Assembly (NCBI RefSeq): GCF_030696885.1
Contig: NZ_JAUYRI010000013.1
Location: forward strand, 62,001 to 126,000
Length of the DNA: 64,000 nucleotides
Direction of reading: 5' to 3'
Origin: Thiobacillus sp.
GTDB lineage: Bacteria; Pseudomonadota; Gammaproteobacteria; Burkholderiales; Thiobacillaceae
The translations under genes were made by a program, and so were the position numbers. Below the pieces are notes generated by a model. That model was given only the letters and a program-made list of their open reading frames with translations, had not been told where the DNA came from and ran no database searches. This document shows positions 46,834 to 55,033 of this stretch, one piece after another; the stretch's first letter is position 1, and every line of letters starts with the position of its first letter.

Positions 46834-48879
46834 ATGAACACTCCCTCAGCGTCGCCTGCTCCGGCCGAACTGCTGCACGAAACCGACGCACGCATGGCCC
46901 AGGCGCTGGAAAACTTCTTTCAGCGCAGCCACGGGCCGATTCAGGATGCCATTCTGCGCGTCATTTCGACCCGGATCACGCCGGAAGCACTCACCGCCGG
47001 GCAAGTCTGCCTGGACTGGATCAACGCCTATCCGGAAACGCTCTCCGCCGCCTTTGCCGAGCAGTTCCGTCACCATCTCGAACATCCCGACACGTTTGCA
47101 CAGACCCAGGACCCCTATCCGGCCGAGCTGCAACTGGTCGACGATGAAGCGCTGCGCCGCCAGCTGGCTGCGGACAAAATCGCCACCCAGCTGACCGAAA
47201 ACCTGCGTGCCGACATGCTGCTGCTGTTCGGCCGCATGCAGTCGCTGCGGCGGGCTGCGCTGGAAGACGAGACGCAGGCCAATGCCTATGGACCCCAGCC
47301 CGTGGTGCGTGCGCTGTCGCATGCCCTGGACACGCTCGACCTCGACACCGCAGCCGGCACGCTGCTTTTGCAGTGTGCACGCGTACCGCTGCAGGACACG
47401 CTGAAGCAGACCTACGCCGCAATCAGCCAGTTTCTGGCCGCGCAGGACATTCCCGTCCTGCCGGTCGAGCACATTTTGCCGGCGGCGGCGCCCCGAAAAA
47501 CGGAAGCTGACGCGGGTCATGACATCCTGGCGCACATCCAGTCCGTCGCTGCGCACGCAACAGCCGGTGGCAGTGGCGCCGCTATGGGAAATGGCGCCGG
47601 CGCCGCAGGGATGGCGTCCCGGCCCCTGCTCGACCGCCTGACAGACTGGCCCATCCGTCAGGCGGTCGACCTGGTGACCGACGCGCCGGCACGCCTGCTG
47701 CGCCAGCTGCAGAGCGAAGCCCGCAAGGCCGGCACCGGCGCATTCGACCTCGCCGTGCTGGATGCCGTGGCCGGTCTGTTCGATTTCATCCTCGACGACC
47801 CGGATGTCTCGCCGCGCTACAAAGCCGCGATTGCGCACCTGCAGATCCCGGCGCTGCGGGTCGCCCTGGTCGCGACCGATTTCTTCAGTGACGACCAGCA
47901 TCCGGCACGCCAGCTGATCGACCTGACGGGTGCGTTTTCACGGCGCTTTCCCGAGCATGCGCCATCGCACGACGATGCGCTCGGGCAGGTCGAGTCCGCC
48001 TGTGCCGCCATCCTCGGCGACCCGGGTCATCCGGTGGATGCGTTTGCCCGCGCCCACCGCGCGCTCGCCGCTTGGCTGGGAGACGAGGAGGCGCGAGCCG
48101 AGGCCCGTCTTGCGGCCGAAGTCGCCCAGCTGGAACATATCGAGCGCCAGGAACTGGGCACGCTGCTGGCGCTGGAAAACTTGCAGGACCTGACCGCACG
48201 CTATCCCGCGCCGGAATCGGTATTGCGGCGCCTAGAGGCAGCCTGGGTGTCGCACATGGCCGCGCTGTACATGGCCGAATCGGGTGAGGGACCGGCTTGG
48301 CGCATAGCCTGCTCGACACTGCTGCAGCTGTTTCAGAGCCTGCAGCCGCCGGACACCGACACGCTGCGCGAATCCCGTCTGCAATCGATTCCACGCATCA
48401 ACGCGGCCCTGCGCGAAGGGCTGCTGGCGCAAGGTGCCGAGCCGGCGCAATTGAAAAACTTTTTCAGCGCCATCACCGCCACCCAGGAAGCCTGGATCCG
48501 CCCTGCGGTGGGACAGCGCGAAGCCACGACCAGCTGTTTCACACCGCGGCAGGTCACGCCCGAGCAGATCGAATCGCTCGCCCGCCAGCGGGAAGACACG
48601 CCCGACGACGACGCCCTGCACCAGGCGCAACAGTTGCTGGAAGGTGACTGGGTGGATTTTTCCCCGCCCTATGAAGGCCTGCCGACGGCGCGCGTGGCCT
48701 GGGTCGGGGTGCGTGGCTATCTGCTGTTTTGCGACAGTGAGGGCGAGCAGCGCTTTTCCTTCGATTGCGAGCGTCTCGCAGCCGAAATTCGCGCCGGCAG
48801 GGCCTCAATTCCGGAGCACTCACTTACCCGAAAAGCCTTTCTGCGTCTGAAGTCCAGCATGGAATCCGTCCCAGACTGA
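46834..48879 (+). CDS. DUF1631 family protein, copy 1
   Basis: This 681-residue protein belongs to the DUF1631 group of large alpha-helical proteins, sometimes misnamed thymidine phosphorylase. It has an N-terminal helical region with ENFFQRSHGPIQDAIL. A glycine-rich linker (about residues 238-262) precedes the core DLAVLDAVAGLFDFILDDPDVS and YKAAIAHLQIPALRVAL. A C-terminal beta-rich domain follows (about 600-680: GDWVDFSP, ARVAWVGVRGYLLFCDSEGEQRFSF). That last domain resembles PilZ-like modules, by pattern only. It is paralogous to the next gene. No promoter motif is obvious after the tRNA. Function is unknown. Confidence 0.8.
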   Translation: MNTPSASPAPAELLHETDARMAQALENFFQRSHGPIQDAILRVISTRITPEALTAGQVCLDWINAYPETLSAAFAEQFRHHLEHPDTFAQTQDPYPAELQLVDDEALRRQLAADKIATQLTENLRADMLLLFGRMQSLRRAALEDETQANAYGPQPVVRALSHALDTLDLDTAAGTLLLQCARVPLQDTLKQTYAAISQFLAAQDIPVLPVEHILPAAAPRKTEADAGHDILAHIQSVAAHATAGGSGAAMGNGAGAAGMASRPLLDRLTDWPIRQAVDLVTDAPARLLRQLQSEARKAGTGAFDLAVLDAVAGLFDFILDDPDVSPRYKAAIAHLQIPALRVALVATDFFSDDQHPARQLIDLTGAFSRRFPEHAPSHDDALGQVESACAAILGDPGHPVDAFARAHRALAAWLGDEEARAEARLAAEVAQLEHIERQELGTLLALENLQDLTARYPAPESVLRRLEAAWVSHMAALYMAESGEGPAWRIACSTLLQLFQSLQPPDTDTLRESRLQSIPRINAALREGLLAQGAEPAQLKNFFSAITATQEAWIRPAVGQREATTSCFTPRQVTPEQIESLARQREDTPDDDALHQAQQLLEGDWVDFSPPYEGLPTARVAWVGVRGYLLFCDSEGEQRFSFDCERLAAEIRAGRASIPEHSLTRKAFLRLKSSMESVPD

Positions 48880-48898
48880 AATATGCCGCGGGCACCGC

Positions 48899-48925
48899 TC
48901 AAGTTTTTTTTCTCAGGGCCGATAG
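48899..48925 (+). promoter_or_regulatory. Sigma-28 (FliA) promoter of DUF1631 copy 2
   Basis: TCAAGTTT (48899-48906), an 11-base spacer and GCCGATAG (48918-48925) match the flagellar sigma-28 consensus TAAAGTTT-N11-GCCGATAA at nearly every position. Transcription would start near 48932, just before the riboswitch aptamer, so the promoter and the RNA sensor fit together. Confidence 0.85.
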
Positions 48926-48953
48926 AACAGTTGTGCGGTTGAGTGTCGATTTT

Positions 48954-49062
48954 CCGGCACGATCGCCGACTACCGAACAGGGCAAACCCGCCGCGAGGCG
49001 GGGACGCAAAGTTACCGGTCTCTACCCCTGATGCTGGGCGGCCGAGACAGCGGGACCGCCGG
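48954..49062 (+). promoter_or_regulatory. Cyclic-di-GMP class I (GEMM-I) riboswitch
   Basis: The aptamer core is nearly consensus. ACAGGGCAAACC (48977-48988) is followed by a P2 stem cgcc/ggcg capped by the GNRA tetraloop GCGA (48993-48996), then GGGACGCAAAG (49001-49011). P3 is closed by gtctc (49018-49022) with gagac (49044-49048). A P1 pairing ccggc (48954-48958) with gccgg (49058-49062) closes the domain. It sits in the leader of the second DUF1631 gene, 70 bases before its ATG. The expression platform probably lies between 49062 and 49131, where a small CGCG-ATAC-CGCG hairpin abuts the ribosome binding site. The direction of control is not readable. Confidence 0.9.
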
Positions 49063-49131
49063 CAGAGCCTCTGTCATGCGCAGCACCCCGTTCCCACGTC
49101 GGCCAACCCGCGATACCGCGAGGTGATTCCC

Positions 49132-51375
49132 ATGGAGCGCGAGATGCCAGAAAATTCAGTCGTAGTGAACCTCAACCAGTTTGAGCGTTCCCGCCGTACG
49201 CAGCTTTCCGCGGAAATCCTGGCGACCCTGCACGGTTGCCGCGACCTGCTGATCGAAGGCGCTGCCCGCGTGCTGACCCGCCATGCCGAAGGCATGGAAA
49301 ACGCACTGCTGTCCATGGCCGACCGCTCACCGCTGCTGGAGACGCGCAACAGCTACTACGACGCCCAGCGCGTACTCAACCGACAGGCCAATGAATTGCT
49401 CAGCGCCTGCAAGGACGCCTACTGCAAGGGCTTCGACGATTTTGCCCACAACCGCGAGACCCCTGCTGCTGCGGATTCGTTGCTCGAACTGTCGCTGGTG
49501 GACGATCACGACTTCGAAATCACCCTCGCAGTCGACAAGGCCACTTCACGCATGCGCTTCAACTGCGCCGAAGAACTGGTCGCACTGGATGCCCGCATCG
49601 CGCACCTGCTGGGCCGCTCCGATCTTGCCGAGAACGAAAATCCGCTCGGCCCGCGCGCCCTGTGTCAGGCGCTGCTGGACGGCATCACCCGCATGCAGCT
49701 GGACCAGAACGTTCGCGTCGTCCTGCTGAACCAGTTCGATCTGGTGCTGACCACCGAACTCGCGCACATCTATCAGTCCATCAACACGCACCTGATCGAT
49801 CGCGGCATCAAGCCCGACCTCAAGGTCGGTGCGAAAAGCCGCGGCCAATCCGCCGCGGCCTCCCAGTCCGGTGCAGGCGGCACGGCACAGTCGCTCGCCG
49901 GCCAGCCTGCCAATGACCTGTTCAAGCTGTTCGAGCAACTGGCACACGGCACAGGCACAGGCACAGGCACAGGTAGCGGGGGCGGTATGGTGGGCGGGGG
50001 CGGAGGGGCGGGCGGCATGGCCGCGGGAGGAATGCCCGGCTTCAGCCTGGTCGATTCGCTCGGTCAGTTGCAATCCGGCTCGGCCATGATGCTGCCCGGC
50101 GGGGTGCGCTACGAGTTGCCCCTGCTGGAAGCGGCCACGATGCAGAACGTGCTCCGCAACCTGCAGCAGAGCCCGGTCATGCAGGCCGCCAGCCCGCTCG
50201 ATGCCGTGCTGGTGGACGCGGTGGCCATGCTGTTCGACGTGGTATTCGACGAGAACAGCATCCCGGATCACCTCAAGGCGCAAATCGGACGCTTGCAGAT
50301 CCCGGTCCTGAAGGCCGCGATGCTGGATCGCAACTTCTTCCTGCAGCCGAACCACCCGGTCCGCCGGATGCTCGACGCGATCGCCAAGCTGTCCGTCCAC
50401 CTGCCCGACAACGAAGCCGGCCATGCCCGCCTGGAAGCGATCTCGCACGTGATCACCCGGGTTCTCGACTCCTTCGAAAAGGACATCGCCGTCTTCGGTG
50501 ATGCCGCGAAGGAGCTCGAAGCCATGGGCGCCGAGCTGGAAGAAACCCTGGAAGAGACGATCGATGTCAGCCTGCAGGAGGACATCGCCCAGATCAAGCA
50601 GGCCGAGCGCGCCGAACTCGCGCCGGTGATCGTGCATGACTTCATCAACCGCGCGCTCAAGGAACAACCGGTGGACGAGATCGTGCGTGAATTCCTGCGG
50701 CGCGACTGGGCCCAGCTGCTGACCATGGACTTCGTCAATGAAGGCGAACAGGGCGCGCATTTCAACAGTCATGTCGAAACCATGCGCGAGCTGGTGTGGA
50801 GCGTACAGCCCAAGTCGGACATGGATGCGCGGCTGATGCTGGTACGCATTCTCCCGGGACTGCTGAAGCGCCTGCGCGAAGGTGTCACGGAAATCGACCT
50901 GCCTCAAAAACTCAGCGACCGCTTCTTCGCCACGCTGGTAATTCTGCACGCCAACGCGGTGCGTCCCAATGCCCAGCCGGTGCCGCTGCCGGAGATCACG
51001 CCCGAGGAAATCGGCGAATACACCACCCCGCTTGCTGCCGAAGTCGCCGCCCCCGCCGCCGAGGTCGAACCTGCCGCACCCGAAGTTGAGGACGAATTCA
51101 CGATGCGCGCGCGCGAACTCAACAAGGGCGACTGGGTGGAATTCCACTACGACGACGGCACCTTCCGCTGGGCACGCCTCGGCTGGGCCAGCAGCATCAA
51201 GAGCACCTACCTGTTCTCGGACCAGGACGGCATGAACAGCTTCTCCATCAGCGTGAACCGCCTGGCCAGCAAGCTGCGCAGTGGTGAAGCAGTGATCGTG
51301 GAACGCAAGTCCATCACCGAGTCTGCGTTCGGCAAGCTGGTCAACCTGTTCCGCCAGAAGCTCGGCCACGCCTGA
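49132..51375 (+). CDS. DUF1631 family protein, copy 2 (riboswitch-controlled)
   Basis: This 747-residue protein is the paralogue of the preceding gene. It has the helical N-terminus (QFERSRRTQLSAEILATLHG) and a glycine- and threonine-rich linker (about residues 272-300), which includes four copies of the hexamer ggcaca. The conserved core reads LDAVLVDAVAMLFDVVFDENSIP and LKAQIGRLQIPVLKAAML. The C-terminal domain (GDWVEFHYDDGTFRWARLGW, YLFSDQDG) is PilZ-like by pattern. The open frame runs up into the riboswitch; the ATG at 49132 with GAGGTGA before it is preferred. The sigma-28 promoter and c-di-GMP riboswitch tie it to motility or the sessile switch. The molecular role is unknown. Confidence 0.82.
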   Translation: MEREMPENSVVVNLNQFERSRRTQLSAEILATLHGCRDLLIEGAARVLTRHAEGMENALLSMADRSPLLETRNSYYDAQRVLNRQANELLSACKDAYCKGFDDFAHNRETPAAADSLLELSLVDDHDFEITLAVDKATSRMRFNCAEELVALDARIAHLLGRSDLAENENPLGPRALCQALLDGITRMQLDQNVRVVLLNQFDLVLTTELAHIYQSINTHLIDRGIKPDLKVGAKSRGQSAAASQSGAGGTAQSLAGQPANDLFKLFEQLAHGTGTGTGTGSGGGMVGGGGGAGGMAAGGMPGFSLVDSLGQLQSGSAMMLPGGVRYELPLLEAATMQNVLRNLQQSPVMQAASPLDAVLVDAVAMLFDVVFDENSIPDHLKAQIGRLQIPVLKAAMLDRNFFLQPNHPVRRMLDAIAKLSVHLPDNEAGHARLEAISHVITRVLDSFEKDIAVFGDAAKELEAMGAELEETLEETIDVSLQEDIAQIKQAERAELAPVIVHDFINRALKEQPVDEIVREFLRRDWAQLLTMDFVNEGEQGAHFNSHVETMRELVWSVQPKSDMDARLMLVRILPGLLKRLREGVTEIDLPQKLSDRFFATLVILHANAVRPNAQPVPLPEITPEEIGEYTTPLAAEVAAPAAEVEPAAPEVEDEFTMRARELNKGDWVEFHYDDGTFRWARLGWASSIKSTYLFSDQDGMNSFSISVNRLASKLRSGEAVIVERKSITESAFGKLVNLFRQKLGHA

Positions 51376-51417
51376 CGAGCGCCCGCGGGCAGCACCGCCG
51401 CGCCATTGATTCACCCC

Positions 51418-51445
51418 TTCACCCCGGTTACCCTGCCGGGGTGAA
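51418..51445 (+). other. Hairpin covering the mutY start codon
   Basis: A perfect 10-base stem (ttcaccccgg 51418-51427 with ccggggtgaa 51436-51445, 8-base loop) includes the mutY GTG (51441-51443) in its right arm. It may end the DUF1631 transcript or hide the mutY start; there is no T run for a classic terminator. Confidence 0.6.
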
Positions 51446-52502
51446 TTCATTTGCATCCCGCATCGTCCGCTGGCAACGGCAGCACGGCCGCCACGCCCTG
51501 CCCTGGCAGCACGCGGTAGTCGACGCTGGCGGGCAGGCCACGCGCGACCCCTACCGCATCTGGCTGTCGGAAATCATGCTGCAGCAGACCCAGGTCGCTA
51601 CGGTCATTCCCTACTTCGAACGCTTTGTCGCGCGCTTTCCCGATCTGCACCGCCTGGCTGCCGCGCATGAGGACGCAGTGCTCGCGCTGTGGAGTGGACT
51701 CGGCTACTACAGCCGTGCACGCAACCTGCATGCCGCCGCGCGCGTCATCGTTTCAGCGCATGGCGGAGAATTTCCGGCCGCCCCCGGACAAATCGCGCAA
51801 CTGCCCGGCATCGGCCGTTCGACCGCCGCCGCCATTGCCGCGCTGGCGTTCGGCCAGCGCGCCGCGATTCTCGACGGCAACGTCAAGCGGGTGCTGGCGC
51901 GTCACGGCGGCGTTGCTGGCTGGGCTGGAGACAAGAAAGTCGAGACCGCGCTGTGGCAACTGGCGGAATCGCATCTGCCGCACACCGCCATCGAGGCGTA
52001 CACGCAGGGCATGATGGACCTCGGCGCGCTCGTCTGCCGACGCAGCCAGCCAGCCTGTTCAAGCTGCCCGGTGCGCACGGATTGCATCGCGTTCACGCAG
52101 CAGCGAACCACCGAACTGCCCACGCCCCGTCCGCGAAAAACCCTGCCCGAAAGACAGGTCCAGATGCTGATACTGCTCGACCGCGGCGAACTGATGCTGG
52201 AAAAGCGCCCGTCGCGCGGCGTATGGGGTGGCATGTGGAGCCTGCCCGAACTCGCCATGGAAGACGACCCCGCCCGCCACTGCCGCGACCGTTTTGGTTT
52301 CACTGCGCAGTCGCAGCAGGCCTGGCCGCAACTCAGCCACAGCTTCACCCATTTCAAGCTGCATATCCTGCCGGTGCGGATGGAGCTTGCGCCGCGTCGC
52401 ACGACGCTGCCCGGGCAGATCTGGCTGACGCCGGCCGACGCGCTCGATGCCGCCCTGCCGGCGCCGGTGCGCACGCTGGTGAGTCGGCTTGAATACGCCT
52501 GA
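51441..52502 (+). CDS. mutY: A/G-specific adenine glycosylase MutY
   Basis: MutY removes adenine mispaired with 8-oxoguanine. The 353-residue enzyme has the catalytic Glu E44 in WLSEIMLQQTQV, the helix-hairpin-helix with LPGIGRSTAAAIAALAFG, the Asp region AILDGNVKRVLAR, a [4Fe-4S] cluster site (CRRSQPACSSCPVRTDC) and a C-terminal MutT-like domain (LMLEKRPSRGVWGGMWSLPE). A short insertion (about residues 26-35, AVVDAGGQAT) lies before the catalytic helix. The start is GTG, buried in a hairpin; no clear Shine-Dalgarno is seen. Confidence 0.95.
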   Translation: MNSFASRIVRWQRQHGRHALPWQHAVVDAGGQATRDPYRIWLSEIMLQQTQVATVIPYFERFVARFPDLHRLAAAHEDAVLALWSGLGYYSRARNLHAAARVIVSAHGGEFPAAPGQIAQLPGIGRSTAAAIAALAFGQRAAILDGNVKRVLARHGGVAGWAGDKKVETALWQLAESHLPHTAIEAYTQGMMDLGALVCRRSQPACSSCPVRTDCIAFTQQRTTELPTPRPRKTLPERQVQMLILLDRGELMLEKRPSRGVWGGMWSLPELAMEDDPARHCRDRFGFTAQSQQAWPQLSHSFTHFKLHILPVRMELAPRRTTLPGQIWLTPADALDAALPAPVRTLVSRLEYA

Positions 52503-52613
52503 TCGCATCCACACGCAGCGACGCGCATGAAAACCGGACATACAAATACGAGCCTGGCTGATTTCGGATGGGGTGCTATACCTAGCCTAAGCGAAGCTTT
52601 CCCAGGAAAAGCC

Positions 52614-52922
52614 ATGAACCCCGGTACCGCTATTTTCGACCCCGACGGTTTTCTGATCGACCCCGCCATGTGGAGCGAGAGCCTTGCCGGCCAGGTCGCG
52701 CTGAATGACGGACTCGGACAACTCAATCAAGAACAGCTGACCCTGCTGCACACCTTGCGGCGCGCCTATGCGCGACACGGCAGTGTCACCGCGCTAAGCC
52801 ATGTCTGCCATCTGGCCGGACACAGTGCCGACTGCATGCAGCATCTGTTTCCAGGCGCGCGCGAGGCGTGGCGGATTGCAGGGCTGCCCAATCCGGGCGA
52901 GGAAGCCAAGGCGTATCTGTAA
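52614..52922 (+). CDS. DsrC/TusE-like protein without the carrier cysteines
   Basis: This 102-residue protein shows the DsrC/TusE pattern: IFDPDGFLIDPAMWSESLAGQVA, LNQEQLTLLHTLRRAYARHGS and LFPGAREAWRIAGLPNPG. The two cysteines of the family are missing: the QAC/KGGC position reads EAW and the TGC tail is replaced by GEEAKAYL. It has instead cysteines at HVCHLAGHSADCMQH, just before the LFPG segment. The ATG at 52614 has AGGAAA before it; an in-frame ATG at 52527 adds 29 unlike residues. It follows mutY by 111 bases. Confidence 0.72.
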   Translation: MNPGTAIFDPDGFLIDPAMWSESLAGQVALNDGLGQLNQEQLTLLHTLRRAYARHGSVTALSHVCHLAGHSADCMQHLFPGAREAWRIAGLPNPGEEAKAYL

Positions 52923-52937
52923 GCCCGCCCGCCGCGG

Positions 52938-53690
52938 TCAATCCAGCGGCGTATCGATGTAGGCCCTGCCCTGCGGACACCCTGAGTTGTAATGCCGCAC
53001 ACCCGCCCGGGTGTAGGCGATCGGCTGTCCCGGCGCGCCGGTTGCCGGATCGCGCTCAAAGTAAATCCGCACTTCGCGCAGCATCGGCCGACGCTTGGCG
53101 GGGTCGGGGGTACGCGGCGTTCTGCAGTCGAAACTTACCGCATCCTTCAGTGCCGGATCGGCTTTGGCCAGGGTTTCTCGCAGAAGGGCCAGGCTGACTT
53201 CGCGTCCCGAGTGTCGCGCAATTTCGCCGCCGATGGCGCGGTTGACGCGTTCGGCCAACGCCGCCGACGCAGCAAAGTAGCCGGCCTCGTCGAGCCCCGA
53301 ACAGCTGCCGTGCTTGGCCCACTGGTAGCGGTCCAGGCAATCGGCCGCGGCCGGCATCGTGCGCGCCAGTTGCGCACGTGTGGCCGCCGGCAGCCTGAGC
53401 GGCGGCAGGCTGCAGAACGCGCCGCGCGTCTCGCCGCCACACCAGGCGGGATGTTTGCGGTCGAGACGATTCGGCCACAGCCCGTGCAGGGTCAGCGGCA
53501 TCGCGATAAAACCGGCTTCGGACAGCGCCCGGCATTGCGCATAGCCCTGCTTGCGCTGCGGCGCGTCCTCACAGAATGCCGGCGCCACCGCGAGCGCCAG
53601 CAGGTAATAGTCGTAATCGACGCGTGCCGGCTCGGCGCAGCCGGCCAACGGCGTCAGCAACAGTGCTGCCAGCCATCCTTTCCATTGCAT
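52938..53690 (-). CDS. Ribonuclease T2-family lipoprotein
   Basis: This 250-residue protein is a T2-type endoribonuclease with both conserved active-site segments: TLHGLWPNR (H69) and QWAKHGSC (H127). A signal peptide carries the lipobox LAGC (C18), so it should be anchored in a membrane on the periplasmic side. Cysteines (such as C40, C53, C84, C93) are plentiful, as in the family. It would degrade RNA outside the cytoplasm, perhaps for nucleotide scavenging. The open frame further upstream is antisense to ilvE. It is divergent from ilvE. Confidence 0.9.
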   Translation of the reverse strand: MQWKGWLAALLLTPLAGCAEPARVDYDYYLLALAVAPAFCEDAPQRKQGYAQCRALSEAGFIAMPLTLHGLWPNRLDRKHPAWCGGETRGAFCSLPPLRLPAATRAQLARTMPAAADCLDRYQWAKHGSCSGLDEAGYFAASAALAERVNRAIGGEIARHSGREVSLALLRETLAKADPALKDAVSFDCRTPRTPDPAKRRPMLREVRIYFERDPATGAPGQPIAYTRAGVRHYNSGCPQGRAYIDTPLD

Positions 53691-53795
53691 GTTCAGTCCC
53701 CCCCGTACAGCCCGATCGTGCCATAAACCGGGGGCCGCGACGCTGCCGGATTCCGGTAAAATCGGTGTTTTCCATTCGTTAAGAGATTTTTCACC

Positions 53796-54719
53796 ATGTC
53801 CATGGCCGACCGCGATGGCGTCATCTGGTACGACGGCAAGCTCGTACCCTGGCGCGACGCCACCACCCACGTCCTCACCCATACCCTGCACTACGGCATG
53901 GGCGTCTTCGAGGGCGTGCGCGCCTACAAGGCCGAACAGGGCACGGCGATCTTCCGCTTGCAGGAACACACCGACCGGCTGTTCCGCTCCGCCCACATCC
54001 TCGGCATGAAACTGCCGTTCGACAAGGCGACGATTTCCGAAGCGCAGCGCACCGTGGTGCGCGAAAACAAGCTCGAATCCGGCTACCTGCGCCCGATGGC
54101 TTTCTACGGTGCGGAAGCGATGGGCATTTCGGCCAAGAACCTGTCGGTACACATCATCGTCGCCGCCTGGCCGTGGGGCGCGTATCTGGGGCAGGAAGCA
54201 CTGGACAATGGCATCCGCGTCAAGACCAGCTCGTTCTCCCGCCACCACGTCAACATCACCATGTGCAAGGCCAAGGCCAACGGCAACTACATGAACTCCA
54301 TCCTCGCGCACAAGGAAGCCGAGATGGACGGCTACGACGAGGCACTCTTGCTCGACGTCGACGGCTTTGTCGCCGAAGGCTCGGGCGAAAACGTGTTCAT
54401 CATCCGAAACGGCAAGCTCTACACGCCCGACCTGACCAGCGCGCTCGAAGGCATCACCCGCGACACCATCGTGCAGCTGGCCGGTGAAATCGGCCTGCAG
54501 GTGGTCGAGAAGCGCATCACCCGCGACGAGGTGTATTCCGCCGACGAGGCCTTCTTCACCGGCACCGCGGCCGAAGTGACGCCGATCCGCGAGCTCGACA
54601 ACCGCGCGATCGGCGAAGGCACGCGGGGCCCGCTCACGGCCAAATTGCAGGCGATGTATTTCGACTGCGTGCATGGCCGCGCCGCAGCCCACACCGACTG
54701 GCTCACCCCGGTCAAGTAA
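53796..54719 (+). CDS. ilvE: Branched-chain amino acid aminotransferase
   Basis: IlvE transfers the amino group in the last step of leucine, isoleucine and valine synthesis. The 307-residue fold type IV PLP enzyme has the N-terminal VIWYDGKLVPWRDATTHVLTHTLHYG, GVRAY, the PLP lysine region (ITMCKAKANGNYMNSI, K near 160) and the signature EGSGENVFI. It is the first gene of a run with the zinc-binding protein gene 11 bases later. Confidence 0.96.
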   Translation: MSMADRDGVIWYDGKLVPWRDATTHVLTHTLHYGMGVFEGVRAYKAEQGTAIFRLQEHTDRLFRSAHILGMKLPFDKATISEAQRTVVRENKLESGYLRPMAFYGAEAMGISAKNLSVHIIVAAWPWGAYLGQEALDNGIRVKTSSFSRHHVNITMCKAKANGNYMNSILAHKEAEMDGYDEALLLDVDGFVAEGSGENVFIIRNGKLYTPDLTSALEGITRDTIVQLAGEIGLQVVEKRITRDEVYSADEAFFTGTAAEVTPIRELDNRAIGEGTRGPLTAKLQAMYFDCVHGRAAAHTDWLTPVK

Positions 54720-54730
54720 GCGAGACCCGC

Positions 54731-54934
54731 ATGAGCGAACGGCCCGACAACACCCAGCGCGTCATCGAAGTCAACGAAGGCGATCTGCCCCTGCACTGCC
54801 CGATGCCGCAGCACGCCGACTGGAATGCGCACCCGCGCGTCTACCTGCCGATCGAATCGCGCGGCGATGCGCTGTGCCCGTATTGCGGCACGCTCTATCG
54901 GCTGAAGGGCAAGCCCAGCGGCAGGCATCACTGA
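54731..54934 (+). CDS. Zinc-finger domain protein (zf-CHCC)
   Basis: This 67-residue protein has the zf-CHCC pattern seen in bacterial small proteins and in the mitochondrial complex I subunit NDUFS6: HCPMPQH early, HPRVYLPI in the middle and CPYCG near residue 49-53. It likely binds one zinc through Cys and His. It sits 11 bases after ilvE, a common pairing in betaproteobacteria. Its role is unknown. Confidence 0.85.
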   Translation: MSERPDNTQRVIEVNEGDLPLHCPMPQHADWNAHPRVYLPIESRGDALCPYCGTLYRLKGKPSGRHH

Positions 54935-54978
54935 CCCCCCAGGCCCCGAGCGGGCCGAGTGGATCCACGACATTGCCT

Positions 54979-54997
54979 GCCCCGCGAAATGCGGGGC
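54979..54997 (+). terminator. Weak hairpin after the zinc-finger gene
   Basis: A 7-base stem (gccccgc with gcggggc, loop gaaat) lies between the zinc-finger gene and the SnoaL-like gene. No T run follows, so termination is uncertain. Confidence 0.35.
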
Positions 54998-55033
54998 CCT
55001 TCAACCCACGCAAGCGCCAAGTCCGAATACTCC

